From assembly GCF_030758975.1 (NCBI RefSeq), contig NZ_CP132359.1, positions 2,062,811 to 2,126,810 of the forward strand: a stretch of DNA of 64,000 nt, in the 5' to 3' direction. The first letter of the stretch is position 1, and each line of letters starts with the position of its first letter. Origin of the DNA: Bosea beijingensis. Its GTDB lineage: Bacteria; Pseudomonadota; Alphaproteobacteria; Rhizobiales; Beijerinckiaceae. Shown piece by piece: positions 28,820-37,193 of the stretch. Both the position numbers and the translations under genes were made by a program. The notes beneath the pieces are model-generated. The model was not told where the DNA came from, did no database searches, and saw nothing but the letters and a program-made list of their open reading frames with translations.

Positions 28820-30016
28820 TCAGAAGAACGCCTGCAGGCCGGTGATCGCCCGGCCGAGGATCAGCGCGTGGACGTCATGCGTGCCCTCATAGGTGTTCAC
28901 CGTCTCGAGGTTCGCGGCGTGGCGCATCACCTGATACTCGATCTGGATGCCGTTGCCGCCGTGCATGTCGCGGGCCTGGCGGGCGATGTCGAGCGCCTTG
29001 CCGCAATTGTTGCGCTTGACCAGCGAGATCATCTCCGGGGCCATCTTGCCGTCGTCGAGCAGCCGCCCGACGCGGAGCGAGCCCTGCAGGCCGAGCGTGA
29101 TCTCGGTCAGCATGTCCGCGAGCTTCTTCTGGTAGAGCTGCGTCTGGGCGAGCGGCTTGTTGAACTGCTTGCGGTCGAGCCCGTACTGGCGGGCGCGGTG
29201 GAAGCAATCCTCGGCGGCGCCCATCACGCCCCAGGAGATGCCGTAGCGGGCACGGTTGAGGCAGCCGAACGGGCCCGACAGGCCCGAGACGTTCGGCAGC
29301 AGGTTCTCCTCGGGAACGATGACGCCGTCCATGACCACCTCGCCGGTGATCGAGGCACGGAGCGAAAGCTTGCCGCCAATCTTCGGCGCGGAGAGGCCCT
29401 TCATGCCCTTTTCGAGGACGAAGCCGCGGATCTGGTTGTCATGCGCTGATGACTTCGCCCAGACGACGAAGACGTCGGCGATCGGCGAGTTTGAGATCCA
29501 CATCTTGGAGCCGGTCAGCTTGTAGCCGTCGGCGACCTTCTCGGCGCGGGTCTTCATGCCGCCGGGATCGGAGCCGGCATCCGGCTCGGTCAGGCCGAAG
29601 CAGCCGACCCATTCGCCCGAGCCCAGCTTCGGCAGGTACTTCTTGCGCTGCTCCTCGCTGCCATAGGCATAGATCGGGAACATCACGAGCGAGGACTGCA
29701 CCGACATCATCGAGCGATAGCCGGAGTCGATGCGCTCGACCTCGCGGGCGACGAGTCCGTAGGAGACGTAGTTAGCGCCGGCGCAGCCGTACTCCTCGGG
29801 GACGGTGACGCCGAGCAGGCCGAGCTCGCCCATTTCGTTGAAGATCGAGCGATCGGTCTTCTCGTCGAGATAGGCGTCATGGATGCGCGGGGCGAGCTTC
29901 TCCTGCGCATAGGCGCGGGCCGTGTCACGGATCAGCCGCTCGTCCTCGTTCAACTGCTCGTCGAGCAGGTAGGCATCGTCCCAGGTGAACTTCGCGAGCT
30001 TGTGGCTGCCGGCCAT
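28820..30016 (-). CDS. gcdH: Glutaryl-CoA dehydrogenase
   Basis: 398-aa FAD enzyme that oxidises and decarboxylates glutaryl-CoA to crotonyl-CoA in lysine and aromatic degradation. Family landmarks are [17 protein letters not shown] (about 138-154), [16 protein letters not shown] (about 173-188) and the catalytic Glu377 in [18 protein letters not shown]. Length matches GcdH. It is flanked by two repeat elements, one on each side, with the CoA-transferase downstream and amaB upstream on the same strand. Confidence 0.93.
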   Translation of the reverse strand: MAGSHKLAKFTWDDAYLLDEQLNEDERLIRDTARAYAQEKLAPRIHDAYLDEKTDRSIFNEMGELGLLGVTVPEEYGCAGANYVSYGLVAREVERIDSGYRSMMSVQSSLVMFPIYAYGSEEQRKKYLPKLGSGEWVGCFGLTEPDAGSDPGGMKTRAEKVADGYKLTGSKMWISNSPIADVFVVWAKSSAHDNQIRGFVLEKGMKGLSAPKIGGKLSLRASITGEVVMDGVIVPEENLLPNVSGLSGPFGCLNRARYGISWGVMGAAEDCFHRARQYGLDRKQFNKPLAQTQLYQKKLADMLTEITLGLQGSLRVGRLLDDGKMAPEMISLVKRNNCGKALDIARQARDMHGGNGIQIEYQVMRHAANLETVNTYEGTHDVHALILGRAITGLQAFF

Positions 30017-30046
30017 GGTGTTCGTCTCCCTTGAACTTGTTGCGAT

Positions 30047-30139
30047 GTCATCCCGGGCGACCGGAGGGAGACCCGGGATCCATTCCTGAACGGTTCAGGC
30101 AGGGATCCCGGCTCTGCGCTTCGCTCCGGCCGGGATGAC
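30047..30139. repeat. Intergenic palindromic repeat, copy 3
   Basis: A 93-base element bounded by perfect 10-base inverted ends, GTCATCCCGG (30047-30056) and CCGGGATGAC (30130-30139). Inside are AGACCCGGGATCC and GGGATCCCGG, the core words also found in copy 1. It folds into two hairpins in the gap between amaB and gcdH. Confidence 0.75.
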
Positions 30140-30166
30140 GGCGCGGATGTTGTTAGAGCCTACCGA

Positions 30167-31687
30167 TCACGCATCCACGTCGAAGCTGACGCCCTGCGCC
30201 AGCGGCAGGGTGGTGCCGTAGTTCAGCGTGTTGGTGGCGCGGCGCATATAGGCCTTCCAGGCGTCCGAGCCGGCTTCGCGGCCGCCGCCCGTCTCCTTCT
30301 CGCCGCCGAACGCGCCGCCGATCTCGGCGCCCGAGGGGCCGATATTGACGTTGGCGATGCCGCAATCCGAACCCTCGTCGGAGACGAAGAGTTCGGCCTC
30401 GCGCATGTTCAGCGTGAAGATCGAGGAGGACAGGCCGGCGCCGACGGCGTTCTGGATCGAGATCGCCTCGTCGATGGACTTGTACTTCATCACATAGAGG
30501 ATCGGGGCGAAGGTCTCGCGCTCGACCGGGCCGCATTGCCTGGGCATCTCGACCAGGGCCGGACGGACATAGAAGCCGCCCGAGCCGACATCGACCTTCT
30601 CGCCGCCATGGACCTTGCCGCCCTCGGCCTTGGCCTCCGATAGCGCCTTCTGCATGCCCTGATAGGCGGCCTCGTCGACCAACGGGCCGACCAGCACGCC
30701 GGCTTCGCGGGGATCGCCGATCTTCACCGAGCCGTAGACCTTGGCGAGCTTCGGCACGAGCGCGTCATAGACGCTTTCATGCACGATCAGGCGGCGCAAA
30801 GTGGTGCAGCGCTGGCCGGCGGTGCCCATCGCCGCGAAGGCGATGCCGCGCAACGCGATGTCGAGATCGGCCGAGGGAGCGACGATCGCGGCATTGTTGC
30901 CGCCGAGCTCCAGGATGGCGCGGGCGAAGCGTGCGGCGAGCTTCTGGCCGACTTCCTTGCCCATGCGGGTCGAGCCGGTGGCCGAGACGACCGGGACGCG
31001 GTGATCCTGCACGAGGATGTCGCCGAGCTCGCGGCCGCCGACGAGGACCTCGGAGAGGCCGATCGGAGCTTCCGAACCAAAGCGCTTCATCGTCTTCTCG
31101 ACGATCGCCTGCACGGCGAGCGCGGTCAGCGGGGTCTTCTCGGAGGGCTTCCAGACGACGCTGTCGCCGCAGACGAAGGCGAGCGCCGCGTTCCAGCACC
31201 AGACCGCGACCGGGAAATTGAACGCCGAGATCACGCCCACGACGCCGATCGGATGCCAGGTCTCCATCATACGATGGTTCGGGCGCTCGGTCGCGATGGT
31301 CAGGCCGTAGAGCTGGCGCGACAGGCCGACGGCGAAGTCGCAGATGTCGATCATCTCCTGGACCTCGCCGAGGCCCTCGGAGGTGACCTTGCCGGCTTCG
31401 AGCGTCACCAGCAGGCCGAGATCGGTCTTGGCGGCGCGCAATTCCTCGCCGAGCAGGCGCACGAACTCGCCGCGGCGCGGCGCCGGCACCTTGCGCCAGG
31501 CGAGATAGGCGGACTGGGCCCGGCCGATCGCGGCCTCGGCCTCGGCCGGCGAGGTCTCGCGCAGGGTCACGACGGTCTCGCCGGTGATCGGCGAGCGGGC
31601 CGAGAGACCGGCATCGGCATAAGCGCTCTCGGAGACGCCGAGGCGCTTGAGCAGGGCGAGCGTGTCTTTCGGCAGGGATGTGGCCAT
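30167..31687 (-). CDS. amaB: L-2-aminoadipate-6-semialdehyde dehydrogenase (ALDH7 family)
   Basis: 506-aa NAD-dependent aldehyde dehydrogenase. Glu260 (LELGGNNAAIV) and nucleophile Cys294 (AGQRCTTLRRL) are in place, and FNFPVAVWCWNAALA (157-171) is characteristic of the ALDH7/antiquitin group. The family oxidises aminoadipate semialdehyde in lysine catabolism, which suits the neighbouring gcdH. The ATG at 31687 follows GGAAGAC; the frame extends upstream without support. Divergent from a LysR gene. Confidence 0.9.
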   Translation of the reverse strand: MATSLPKDTLALLKRLGVSESAYADAGLSARSPITGETVVTLRETSPAEAEAAIGRAQSAYLAWRKVPAPRRGEFVRLLGEELRAAKTDLGLLVTLEAGKVTSEGLGEVQEMIDICDFAVGLSRQLYGLTIATERPNHRMMETWHPIGVVGVISAFNFPVAVWCWNAALAFVCGDSVVWKPSEKTPLTALAVQAIVEKTMKRFGSEAPIGLSEVLVGGRELGDILVQDHRVPVVSATGSTRMGKEVGQKLAARFARAILELGGNNAAIVAPSADLDIALRGIAFAAMGTAGQRCTTLRRLIVHESVYDALVPKLAKVYGSVKIGDPREAGVLVGPLVDEAAYQGMQKALSEAKAEGGKVHGGEKVDVGSGGFYVRPALVEMPRQCGPVERETFAPILYVMKYKSIDEAISIQNAVGAGLSSSIFTLNMREAELFVSDEGSDCGIANVNIGPSGAEIGGAFGGEKETGGGREAGSDAWKAYMRRATNTLNYGTTLPLAQGVSFDVDA

Positions 31688-31825
31688 CTTTGTCTTCCAG
31701 CGGTCGCGAGCGGGAGCCGAAGGGCGCATGCCCCGGGGCACATGACATAAAGGCGCGGGAACCGAGGTCGCCGCGCTTGAGGCCGGCAGAATGCCCTCTT
31801 TCGCGTGGCTTGAGCAACCGATATG

Positions 31826-31845
31826 TTCTCACCACTTGATGAGAA
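31826..31845. promoter_or_regulatory. Palindromic operator-like site before the LysR gene
   Basis: TTCTCACCACTTGATGAGAA is a 20-base palindrome with TTCTCA/TGAGAA arms and a partly symmetrical centre. It ends six bases before the lysR ATG, in the divergent gap with amaB. Its position suggests autoregulation by the LysR protein and control of amaB. Confidence 0.5.
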
Positions 31846-31851
31846 TTAATC

Positions 31852-32766
31852 ATGGATGACGCCCTCGTTCCCGGCCGCCTTTCGGTGCCCTCGCTCTCCG
31901 CGCTCGCCGCCTTCGAGGCGGCGGCAAGGCATGGCAGCTTCACGCGGGCGGCGGAGGAGTTGAACCTCACGCAGGGCGCGGTCAGCCGGCAGGTCGCGCA
32001 TCTCGAAAAGGTGCTCGGCGTCAGCCTGTTCGAGCGCGTCAAGAAGCGCGTCAGCCTGACCGCGGCCGGCGCTGCCTATGCCAACGATATTCGTGACGGT
32101 CTCTCCCGTCTCGCGGCGGCGACCGTCTCCGCCATGGCCTTTCGTGGTGCAGCCGGCGTGCTCAACCTCGCGACCTTGCCGACCTTCGGCACGCGCTGGC
32201 TGATCCCGCGCCTGCCGCGCTTCACCGAGGCGCATCCCGGCATCACCATCAACTTCACCACGCGGCTGGTGCCCTTCGATTTCGCCCGCGAGCCGGTCGA
32301 TGCCGCCGTGCATTTCGGTGCGGAGAACTGGCCGGGTGCGCGGCTCCACCGCCTGATGGGGGAGGAGGTCGTGCCCGTCGCCGCGCCCTCGCTGCTGGCG
32401 CGCGTCGGCATCGCCGAGGCGGCCGACATGCTGCGCGCGCCCTTGCTGCAGCAATCGACGCGCCCGCGTGCCTGGGCGAACTGGCTGGAGCAGCAGGGAC
32501 TGGCGCCGGAGCGGGCCTTGATGGGGCCGCGTTTCGAGCAGTTCGCCATGATCGCACAGGCGGCGGTCGCGGGCCTCGGCCTCGCGATCGTGCCGCGTTT
32601 CCTGGTCGAGGAGGAATTGCGCTCGGGTTCGCTGGTCATCCCGATCGACCGGCCGGTGACCGGCAAGGAGGGCTACTATCTCGTCTATCCGGAGGAGAAG
32701 GCCAATCTGCCGACCGTGATCGCCTTCCGCGACTGGCTGCTCGGGGAATGCGCGCCGGCGAATTAA
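31852..32766 (+). CDS. LysR-family regulator (GcvA-like), probable regulator of lysine catabolism
   Basis: 304 aa. The N-terminal helix-turn-helix contains FTRAAEELNLTQGAVSRQV (about 29-47) and the substrate-binding domain begins near 95. The DNA-binding part and LFERVKKRVSLT resemble GcvA-type regulators. It is divergent from amaB and has a palindrome just upstream of its ATG; no strong ribosome site is present between the palindrome and the start. The ligand is unknown. Confidence 0.87.
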   Translation: MDDALVPGRLSVPSLSALAAFEAAARHGSFTRAAEELNLTQGAVSRQVAHLEKVLGVSLFERVKKRVSLTAAGAAYANDIRDGLSRLAAATVSAMAFRGAAGVLNLATLPTFGTRWLIPRLPRFTEAHPGITINFTTRLVPFDFAREPVDAAVHFGAENWPGARLHRLMGEEVVPVAAPSLLARVGIAEAADMLRAPLLQQSTRPRAWANWLEQQGLAPERALMGPRFEQFAMIAQAAVAGLGLAIVPRFLVEEELRSGSLVIPIDRPVTGKEGYYLVYPEEKANLPTVIAFRDWLLGECAPAN

Positions 32767-32860
32767 GTCGACACTCGACAAGCGCCCCGCGCTCGTTCAT
32801 TCATGCGCGAAATTCACCAACCCGGCTTTTCCCAGAGAAGCCGGCTGCGCGAGGCCTGCC

Positions 32861-34084
32861 ATGCCGCCCGTCTCCGAAAGCGCCGATGTCGTGATCTGTG
32901 GGGGTGCCGCGATCGGCTCCTCCGTCGCCTATCATCTCGCCGCCGATCCCGGCTTCACGGGCAAGGTCGTGGTGATCGAGAAGGATCCGACCTACCGCTT
33001 CTCGGCATCTGCGCTCTCGGCCGCCTCGATCCGCCAGCAATTCTCCAGCGCGGTGAACATCCGCATCTCGCTCTTCGGCGTCGATTTCCTGCGCAATATC
33101 GGCCAGCATCTCGCGGTCGATGGCGAGGTTCCCGCGATCGACCTGCACGAAGGCGGCTATCTCTATCTCGCCAGTGATGCCGGCGCGCCGATCCTCGAAG
33201 CCAACCAGAAGCTCCAGGCCGCCGAGGGCGCCGATATCGCTCTCTACGATCCGGCCACGCTGAAGCAGCGCTTCCCCTGGCTCAACACCGAGGATCTCGT
33301 CTGCGGCACCTTCGGTGTCAGTGGCGAAGGCTGGTTCGACGGCTGGGCACTGCTTCAGGCCTTCCGCAAGAAGGCGCGCAGCCTCGGCGTCGAATACCGA
33401 CAGGGCGAGGTCGCCGGCTATGTCACCGAAGGTGGCCGCGTCACCGCGGTTGAGCTCGCGGATGGCAGCCGCATCGCCTGCGGTGCCGTGGTCAATGCCA
33501 GCGGCACCCATGGTGCGAAGCTCGCCGCGACTGCCGGTATCGCGATCCCCGTGAAGTCGATGAAGCGCTATGTCTTCTCCTTCACCTGCAAGGGCGATGT
33601 CGACGGCTGCCCGCTCCTGATCGACACGACCGGCGCCTGGTGCCGGCAGGAGGGCAAGCGTACGGCGGAAGGCCAACTCTTCATCGGCAGCTGCTCGCCC
33701 CTGACGCCGGAGCAGGATGTCGAATGGATCGAGACCGATCCTGCCGCCGAGGATGTCGACTGGGGCTTCTTCGAGGAGGTGGTCTGGCCTTCGCTTGCGA
33801 CCCGTATCCCGGCCTTCGAGCAGATCAAGCCCGGCCGCGCCTGGGCTGGCCCCTACGACATGTGCGGGCTCGACCATAACGCCATCATCGGCCCGGCGGT
33901 CGGCCTCCCCAATCTCTATCTCGCCAACGGCTTCTCCGGCCACGGCCTGCAGCAGGCGCCGGCGGTCGGGCGCGGGCTCGCCGAGCATATCGCGCATGGC
34001 CGCTATCGCTCGCTCGACCTTGCCGATCTCGGCCACGAGCGCATCGTTGCGGGCCGGCCGCTCAAGGAGGCCAACGTCATCTGA
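32861..34084 (+). CDS. FAD-dependent oxidoreductase of the DAO family
   Basis: 407 aa. The FAD dinucleotide motif is CGGAAIGSSVAYHL (13-26), with VVIEKDPTYRFSAS after the second strand. The C-terminal FAD-binding stretch is GFSGHGLQQAPAVGRGLAEH (about 367-386, 20 residues). The fold is that of amino-acid or sarcosine oxidases and FOXRED1-like dehydrogenases. The substrate is unknown. A small hairpin (arms CCGGCTT/AAGCCGG, 32822-32844) lies in its leader. The DinB gene follows 13 bases after the stop. Confidence 0.83.
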   Translation: MPPVSESADVVICGGAAIGSSVAYHLAADPGFTGKVVVIEKDPTYRFSASALSAASIRQQFSSAVNIRISLFGVDFLRNIGQHLAVDGEVPAIDLHEGGYLYLASDAGAPILEANQKLQAAEGADIALYDPATLKQRFPWLNTEDLVCGTFGVSGEGWFDGWALLQAFRKKARSLGVEYRQGEVAGYVTEGGRVTAVELADGSRIACGAVVNASGTHGAKLAATAGIAIPVKSMKRYVFSFTCKGDVDGCPLLIDTTGAWCRQEGKRTAEGQLFIGSCSPLTPEQDVEWIETDPAAEDVDWGFFEEVVWPSLATRIPAFEQIKPGRAWAGPYDMCGLDHNAIIGPAVGLPNLYLANGFSGHGLQQAPAVGRGLAEHIAHGRYRSLDLADLGHERIVAGRPLKEANVI

Positions 34085-34097
34085 CGAGGAGGCCGCC

Positions 34098-34604
34098 ATG
34101 GTCGATCCCGCTTTCGTCCAGACCATGGCCCGCTACAATGCCTGGCAGAACCGCAGTCTGATGGCGGCTGCGGACGGCTTGACCGACGAAGCGCGCAAGC
34201 TCGATCGCGGCGCCTTCTTCAAGTCGATTCACGGCACCTTCAACCATGTTCTCTGGGGTGACGAGACCTGGCTCAGCCGTCTTGCCGGCAGCGAGAAGCC
34301 TTCCGTGGGTGGGCGCGACTCGGCTGTTTATTTCGCGGGCTGGGAGCAGTTCTGCGCGCGGCGGCGCCAGCGCGACCAGTTCATTCTCGACTGGGCGGAC
34401 AAGGTCACGGCCGATTGGCTGCGAGGCACGCTGATCTGGTACTCGGGCGCGGCCGGCCGCGAGATGGGCAGGCCGCGCGGCTTTGTGATCGCGCATTTCT
34501 TCAACCACCAGACCCATCACCGCGGCCAGATACACGCCATGCTCACGGCGGCAGGCGTGAAGCCGGATGATACCGACCTGTTCCTGGTCGACGAGCCGCG
34601 CTAG
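34098..34604 (+). CDS. DinB-family four-helix metal-binding protein
   Basis: 168 aa. The DinB/YfiT metal triad is visible as His50 (HGTFNHVLWGD) and His137 with His141 (FFNHQTHHRGQIH). Members are often stress-linked thiol-dependent transferases, but the substrate here is unknown. The ATG at 34098 follows GAGGAGG, so the longer open frame from 33717 is not used. The stop overlaps the stop of the convergent membrane-protein gene. Confidence 0.85.
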   Translation: MVDPAFVQTMARYNAWQNRSLMAAADGLTDEARKLDRGAFFKSIHGTFNHVLWGDETWLSRLAGSEKPSVGGRDSAVYFAGWEQFCARRRQRDQFILDWADKVTADWLRGTLIWYSGAAGREMGRPRGFVIAHFFNHQTHHRGQIHAMLTAAGVKPDDTDLFLVDEPR

Positions 34605-35158
34605 GCAGGATCAGCGGCTGGCGCAGCCGGGCGACGTCTGGAACGTGTGGACGGTTTGCCGATCGCAAGCGGTCGTTTCTCGGCTTCGTCGTTCTCATCC
34701 TCATCCTTATCCGGCGGCACCGCAGCCGTCGCGTGCTGGCTGAGTTTCTGGAACAACCCGAGCCCGACGAGCGCCAGTACGGCGAGCAGCATCAGCAGGC
34801 CGGGATAGACGACATCGCCCATCGTCTCGCGCGAGGTCTTGGCGATCAGCACCAGCGATTCCAGCGAAAGCGCCACGATCATGATCGACATGAACTTGGT
34901 CAGCGAGCCCCGCGCTTCGGCCGGGCGGCGCATCTCGCGATCGGCGACGACCTCCTCCTCGAACAGGAACTTGCCGACATCGGCGACCGCGACCGCGATG
35001 ATCACGAGGCCGATCCCGTCGAGCATCGTGTCGAGCGCGCCCTCGCCGGTCCAGAAGCCCTGCGACGTACGCCAGACCGCGACGCCGATCAGCACGATCG
35101 AGGCGCCGAGCAGCGCGAAGGAGATGATGGTGTAGAGCAGCCGGCTGAACAGCGTCAT
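34601..35158 (-). CDS. Predicted membrane protein of unknown function
   Basis: 185 aa, not recognised. Four hydrophobic helices are visible (about 10-30, 48-66, 90-108 and 118-136), then a charged Asp/Glu-rich and Arg-rich cytoplasmic tail from about 145. The start MTLFSRLLYT at 35158 puts the first helix at the N-terminus; the frame extends to 35404 with no membrane character. It is convergent with DinB, sharing overlapping stop codons. Confidence 0.7.
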   Translation of the reverse strand: MTLFSRLLYTIISFALLGASIVLIGVAVWRTSQGFWTGEGALDTMLDGIGLVIIAVAVADVGKFLFEEEVVADREMRRPAEARGSLTKFMSIMIVALSLESLVLIAKTSRETMGDVVYPGLLMLLAVLALVGLGLFQKLSQHATAAVPPDKDEDENDEAEKRPLAIGKPSTRSRRRPAAPAADPA

Positions 35159-35330
35159 GTTTCCCCCCGATGCGCTTGCAGGCGACAACCACCGGCAGAC
35201 CGGTGGGTTCCGTTGCGGCGGATGAGGGGTTCCGGGGTAGCGGGGCTTGCATGGCCGCTCCCATGGCGCAGCCGATTGCCGGCTACCGCGATCCATGGTC
35301 CAAGCGCTGAGTTCCGCCGGAGCGCTTCTC

Positions 35331-35963
35331 ATGCCCGAGACGACGACCCTCATCACCTTCTCGCTGATCGCGCTCGGCATGGTGCTGACGCCCGGCCCCA
35401 ACATGATTTACCTGATCTCGCGCTCGATCGCGCAGGGCAGGGGCGCCGGCCTCATCTCGCTTGGCGGCGTGATCCTCGGCTTCTTCGTCTACATGTTCTG
35501 CGCCGCCTTCGGCATCACGGCGCTGCTCTTCGCCGTGCCCTATGCCTATGACGCGCTCCGGCTCGGCGGCGCGGCCTATCTGCTCTGGCTCGCCTGGCAG
35601 GCGGTGCGGCCGGGCGGGCGCTCGCCCTTCCATGTCCGCGATCTGCCCCATGACGGGCCGCGCAAGCTCTTCGCCATGGGCTTCCTGACCAGCCTGCTCA
35701 ATCCGAAGATCGCGATGTTCTATCTCGCGCTGCTGCCGCAATTCATCGATCCCGCCGCCGGCCATGTGCTCAGCCAGTCGGTCGTGCTCGGCTTCGTCCA
35801 GATCGCGATCAGCGGCAGCGTCAACGCCCTGATCGCGACGGCTGCCGGCAGCATCGCGCTGTTCCTCAGGACGCGGCCGTTCTGGTCGCTGGTCCAGCGC
35901 TGGCTGATGGGCACGGTGCTCGCCGGCTTTGCGCTGCGCATGGCGATGGAATCGCGCCGTTAG
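35331..35963 (+). CDS. LysE/RhtB-family amino acid exporter
   Basis: 210-aa inner-membrane exporter with about six helices. The family signature TPGPNMIYLISRSIAQG (about 19-35) follows the first helix, and GFLTSLLNPKIAMFYLALLP (about 114-133) marks the second half. The substrate is probably an amino acid or homoserine-lactone-like compound. I chose the ATG at 35331 because MPETTTLITF is the usual N-terminus. A chromate transporter pair follows nine bases downstream. Confidence 0.87.
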   Translation: MPETTTLITFSLIALGMVLTPGPNMIYLISRSIAQGRGAGLISLGGVILGFFVYMFCAAFGITALLFAVPYAYDALRLGGAAYLLWLAWQAVRPGGRSPFHVRDLPHDGPRKLFAMGFLTSLLNPKIAMFYLALLPQFIDPAAGHVLSQSVVLGFVQIAISGSVNALIATAAGSIALFLRTRPFWSLVQRWLMGTVLAGFALRMAMESRR

Positions 35964-35972
35964 CCGCCCCGG

Positions 35973-36539
35973 ATGTCGAGCCTGGAGACCGCATCGGAAG
36001 CCCCGCGGCCAAGCCTGCCGGACCTGTTCACCGGGTTCCTCAAGATCGGCCTGATGGGCTTCGGCGGCGTCGGGCCGGTTGCGCGCCATATCATCGTCGC
36101 CGAGCGCAACTGGCTCGACGATCGCGGCTATGCCGAATTGATGGGCATCTGCCAGGCGCTGCCCGGCGCCAATACCGTCAACGCTGCCGTGATGCTGGGC
36201 GATCGCTTCCGCGGCGGGGTCGGCGCCCTGACCTGCGTCTTCGCGCTGATGGCGATGCCGCTGCTTTGCCTCGTCGCACTCGCGAATGGCTATGACGCGG
36301 TATCCGGCCACCCGCTGGCGCAGATCGCCTTGACCGGCGCCGCCGCCAGCGCTGCCGGGCTCATTCTCGGCACAGCGCTGCGGCTTCTGACGAAGGCCGG
36401 CCTCGCGCGCTGGGCTTGGGTCATGGCCGCGGCTGCCTTCGTTGCGGTCGGCCTGCTGCGGCTGCCGATGCTGCCGACCCTGCTGGTTCTCGTGCCGCTC
36501 GGCCTTGTGGCAGCGACGCTCGGAGCGCGGCGGATCTGA
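35973..36539 (+). CDS. chrA1: Chromate transporter, N-terminal-type half (split ChrA)
   Basis: 188-aa membrane protein of the CHR family in its short form. FLKIGLMGFGGVGPVA (about 22-37) and CQALPGANTVNAAVMLG (about 60-76) are the signature motifs. In species with two short genes both are needed for chromate efflux. It sits in a three-gene run with LysE before and the second half after; its TGA overlaps the next ATG. Confidence 0.88.
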   Translation: MSSLETASEAPRPSLPDLFTGFLKIGLMGFGGVGPVARHIIVAERNWLDDRGYAELMGICQALPGANTVNAAVMLGDRFRGGVGALTCVFALMAMPLLCLVALANGYDAVSGHPLAQIALTGAAASAAGLILGTALRLLTKAGLARWAWVMAAAAFVAVGLLRLPMLPTLLVLVPLGLVAATLGARRI

Positions 36540-37078
36540 TGGAGCGCGGCGTCTTTTTCCAACTCATTGTCACCTTCGGCACGATCTCGCTGATGGCGAT
36601 CGGCGGTGCCAATGCCGTCGTGCCGGAGATTCACCGCCAGGTCGTCGAGATTCTCGGCTGGATGGATGCGCCGACCTTCGCCCGGCTCTTCGCCATCGCG
36701 CAGACGGCGCCCGGCCCCAACATCATGCTCGGCAGCATCATCGGCTGGCATGTCGCGGGTACGGCCGGCTTGCTGGTCGCGACGGCGGCGCTCCTTCTGC
36801 CGTCCTGCCTGCTGGCGCTTGCCTCCAGCCGCGGCTTACGGCGCTTCGGCGGCAGCCGCCTGGTCAGGGTCCTCACGCTGGCGCTGGTGCCGATCGCGCT
36901 CGGCCTGATGCTGGCGAGCGGCGTGGTCGCGACGCTCGCCGCCGGTGCCGGCCTCATCGGCTATGCGATCACGGTGGCGACCGCACTCGTGACCTATCGC
37001 TCCAAGGTCAACCCGCTCGTGCCGATGGCGATCGGGACGCTGACCTATGTCCTCGCCTCGACTGCCGGCATCGCCTGA
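36539..37078 (+). CDS. chrA2: Chromate transporter, C-terminal-type half (split ChrA)
   Basis: 179-aa partner of the preceding gene. It carries the homologous motifs FGTISLMAIGGANAVVPEIH and AQTAPGPNIMLGSIIGWHVAG. The ATG at 36539 overlaps the upstream TGA, so the longer frame from 36416 is not needed. The two half-transporters probably form an antiparallel pair in the inner membrane. The physiological substrate may be sulfate-like anions or chromate. Confidence 0.87.
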   Translation: MERGVFFQLIVTFGTISLMAIGGANAVVPEIHRQVVEILGWMDAPTFARLFAIAQTAPGPNIMLGSIIGWHVAGTAGLLVATAALLLPSCLLALASSRGLRRFGGSRLVRVLTLALVPIALGLMLASGVVATLAAGAGLIGYAITVATALVTYRSKVNPLVPMAIGTLTYVLASTAGIA

Positions 37079-37193
37079 ACGCTTCCCGTCTTCGGATCGT
37101 TCATTCGGGGGATGGCATGACGCCGTCCCTGCAGCATGTTAGCCTCTCCAAACGTCATTCCGTAATCGGAACGTGGTTGTCAGGGAGGTCGGC

